Below, piece after piece: positions 62,708-64,000 of a stretch of 64,000 bases of DNA. The notes under the pieces are model-generated. The model had not been told where the DNA came from. It ran no database searches and worked only from the letters and a program-made list of their open reading frames with translations. The stretch covers positions 4,225,001-4,289,000 of the forward strand of contig NZ_CP036533.1 in assembly GCF_024585265.1 (NCBI RefSeq), given 5' to 3'. This DNA is from Bradyrhizobium sp. WBAH42. Lineage in GTDB: Bacteria; Pseudomonadota; Alphaproteobacteria; Rhizobiales; Xanthobacteraceae. Position 1 is the stretch's first letter; every line of letters starts with the position of its first letter. The position numbers and the translations under genes were made by a program.

Positions 62708-64000
62708 TTGGCAACGACGACTGCGTGGCCTGATGCTACGAACACTGGAGTGTCGGCGGGCGTGACCCTCACTCCTTACTACGGGGACCTCGTCATCAAT
62801 ACCGCGGGAGCCGTGATCAGCGGCCTCGACATCCATGGATCGGTCTACATCAACGCTCCGAATGTCACCTTGGAGAACTGCAAGGTCACGACGGATGCGT
62901 TCTACGCCGTGAGGGTTGCGACGGGGGTAACGGGTGCGGTGATCCAGCACAATGAGATCAATGGCGTCGGCTCGGGCAACGACGGCGACTATGGAATCAT
63001 GGGTCAGGGAACGTTCATCGCCAACAACATCTACAACGTTGAGAATGGGATCGGCGTGGATGGAGGGAATACCCTCATTCAGGACAATTACATCCACGAC
63101 ATGATCGCATCGGGATCCCCGCACTACGACGGTATCTCGATTGACGGGAAAAACTACGACATCACGATCCGCCATAACACGGTCATTAACGACCACACTC
63201 AAACGGCAGCGATCATGATCGACAATTACTTCGGACCTGTCTCGAACGTCGTTGTCGACAACAATCTATTGTATGGTGGTGGCTACAACATCTACAGCTC
63301 GGCCCAGTTCAACGGCGGTTCGGTCACGGGAGTCTCGATCACGAACAATCACATGGGCGGAGGTTATTGGGGCCCAACCGCATTCACCGGCAACACCCCA
63401 GTTTACACCGGCAATGTGGATGACAGCGGGAGCCTTATCGCGACCCTCAACACATCGGCGAACAGCGGCTCGGGCTCGACGGCCCCAACTGTGCCGGATG
63501 CTCCCATCATCGCGTCGTTCTCGACCGACAGCGGCACCGCCGGCGACAAGATCACCAACGACAATACGATCGAGCTCAAGGGATCCGCTGCTGCCGGCAG
63601 CACCGTCAAGTTCTACGACGGTGCGACCCAGATCGGTTCGACCACTGCGGACTCGAGCGGCGCCTGGGATTACATCACAAAGGTCCTGACCGACGCCAAG
63701 CATACGCTGACCGCAACGGCAACCAGTTCGTCGGGTCAGACCAGCGTGGCGTCGTCTGCGTTGGCAATCACCGTCGATACCAAGGCTCCGACTGCACCGA
63801 CCATTGCTAGCCATACGGTGAATACCGCCAATCAGGTGGTGATGTCGGGCAATGCCGAAGCGAGCAGCGTCGTGAAGGTGTTCGACGGCACGACCCAGAT
63901 CGGGACCGCGACGGCAAGCAGCACTGGCGGGTGGAGCTATACAAGCAGCGCCCTTGCGGCCGGTTCGCATAGCCTTACCGCGACGGCAACGGACGCAGCA
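62708..64000 (+). CDS. Beta-helix protein with C-terminal Ig-like repeats, runs off the window
   Basis: At least 431 residues; no stop before the window end. The start is TTG, with AAGGAG 9 bases upstream. Residues about 1-235 are a beta-helix nearly matching the protein at 60065, sharing GQGTFIANNIYNVENGIGV and SGSPHYDGISIDG. From about 260 on, Ig-like repeats follow, each with a VKFYDGATQIGSTTADSSG- or VKVFDGTTQIGTATASSTG-type core of about 100 residues. There is no Sec signal. Chains of this kind are often type I secretion substrates, and the exporter at 35968 is a candidate partner. Confidence 0.82.
   Translation, partial: MATTTAWPDATNTGVSAGVTLTPYYGDLVINTAGAVISGLDIHGSVYINAPNVTLENCKVTTDAFYAVRVATGVTGAVIQHNEINGVGSGNDGDYGIMGQGTFIANNIYNVENGIGVDGGNTLIQDNYIHDMIASGSPHYDGISIDGKNYDITIRHNTVINDHTQTAAIMIDNYFGPVSNVVVDNNLLYGGGYNIYSSAQFNGGSVTGVSITNNHMGGGYWGPTAFTGNTPVYTGNVDDSGSLIATLNTSANSGSGSTAPTVPDAPIIASFSTDSGTAGDKITNDNTIELKGSAAAGSTVKFYDGATQIGSTTADSSGAWDYITKVLTDAKHTLTATATSSSGQTSVASSALAITVDTKAPTAPTIASHTVNTANQVVMSGNAEASSVVKVFDGTTQIGTATASSTGGWSYTSSALAAGSHSLTATATDAA

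Noticed and set aside
1..64000. CRISPR arrays, rRNA, tRNA genes, insertion sequences
   Set aside because: No direct-repeat/spacer pattern, cloverleaf, rRNA segment, transposase or terminal inverted repeats were seen on reading both strands.

Overview
The window looks like chromosomal DNA of a GC-rich alphaproteobacterium of the Bradyrhizobium type. The grounds are high GC coding sequence with a strong third-position bias, FixK/FNR-type half-site pairs (TTGA-N6-TCAA) before metabolic operons, short H-NS/HvrA-family proteins, and DUF3300/DUF2950 and DUF3141 proteins that are common in Rhizobiales. The species is inferred from protein style, not from a marker gene. I saw no rRNA, tRNA, CRISPR array or insertion sequence.

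Left part (1-13.1 kb): a membrane sensor histidine kinase is followed by a DUF3300-DUF2950-small exported protein operon and a convergent GNAT acetyltransferase. Next comes a translationally coupled operon: DUF3141 (a PHA-synthase-like alpha/beta hydrolase with a Cys-Asp-His triad), pta, ackA, fabI. Convergent to it lies atoD-atoA-maoC. Three intact TTGA-N6-TCAA boxes stand about 60-85 bp before the start codons of the DUF3300 gene, the DUF3141 gene and atoD. Together these suggest an oxygen-controlled acetate/acyl-CoA/polyester module.

Middle (13.1-18.8 kb): sparse, partly AT-rich DNA with two small coupled genes (one a zinc-ribbon-like protein), a small gene with a strong ribosome site, a PqqD-HprK fusion kinase overlapping a nucleotidyltransferase, and two divergent H-NS-family genes. 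The leader of the second H-NS gene carries a clear rho-independent terminator.

Right part (18.8-64 kb): a large surface-polysaccharide locus. It holds a polyprenyl-phosphate sugar-1-phosphate transferase, a Wzc-type tyrosine autokinase, a Wzx flippase, two Wzy/WaaL-like membrane proteins, the dTDP-rhamnose genes rfbCBDA, and genes expected to make a UDP-diacetamido-uronic acid (wecB, wecC, a Gfo/Idh oxidoreductase, an acetyltransferase and an aminotransferase). It also has an epimerase with a second aminotransferase, several glycosyltransferases and several methyltransferases. Embedded in it is a type I secretion unit: a 2299-residue repeat protein with a dimethylformamidase-like domain and five DUF4082 domains, a small conserved-looking protein, an ABC exporter and an HlyD adaptor. 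Two paralogous beta-helix proteins close the window; one has a Sec signal, the other lacks it, carries Ig-like repeats and runs off the end.

A pattern beyond the genes: nearly every operon gap from 14.4 kb rightwards contains an AT-rich island with the heptamer ATTTAAT/ATTAAAT (13 copies located), in a locus that carries two H-NS-family genes.
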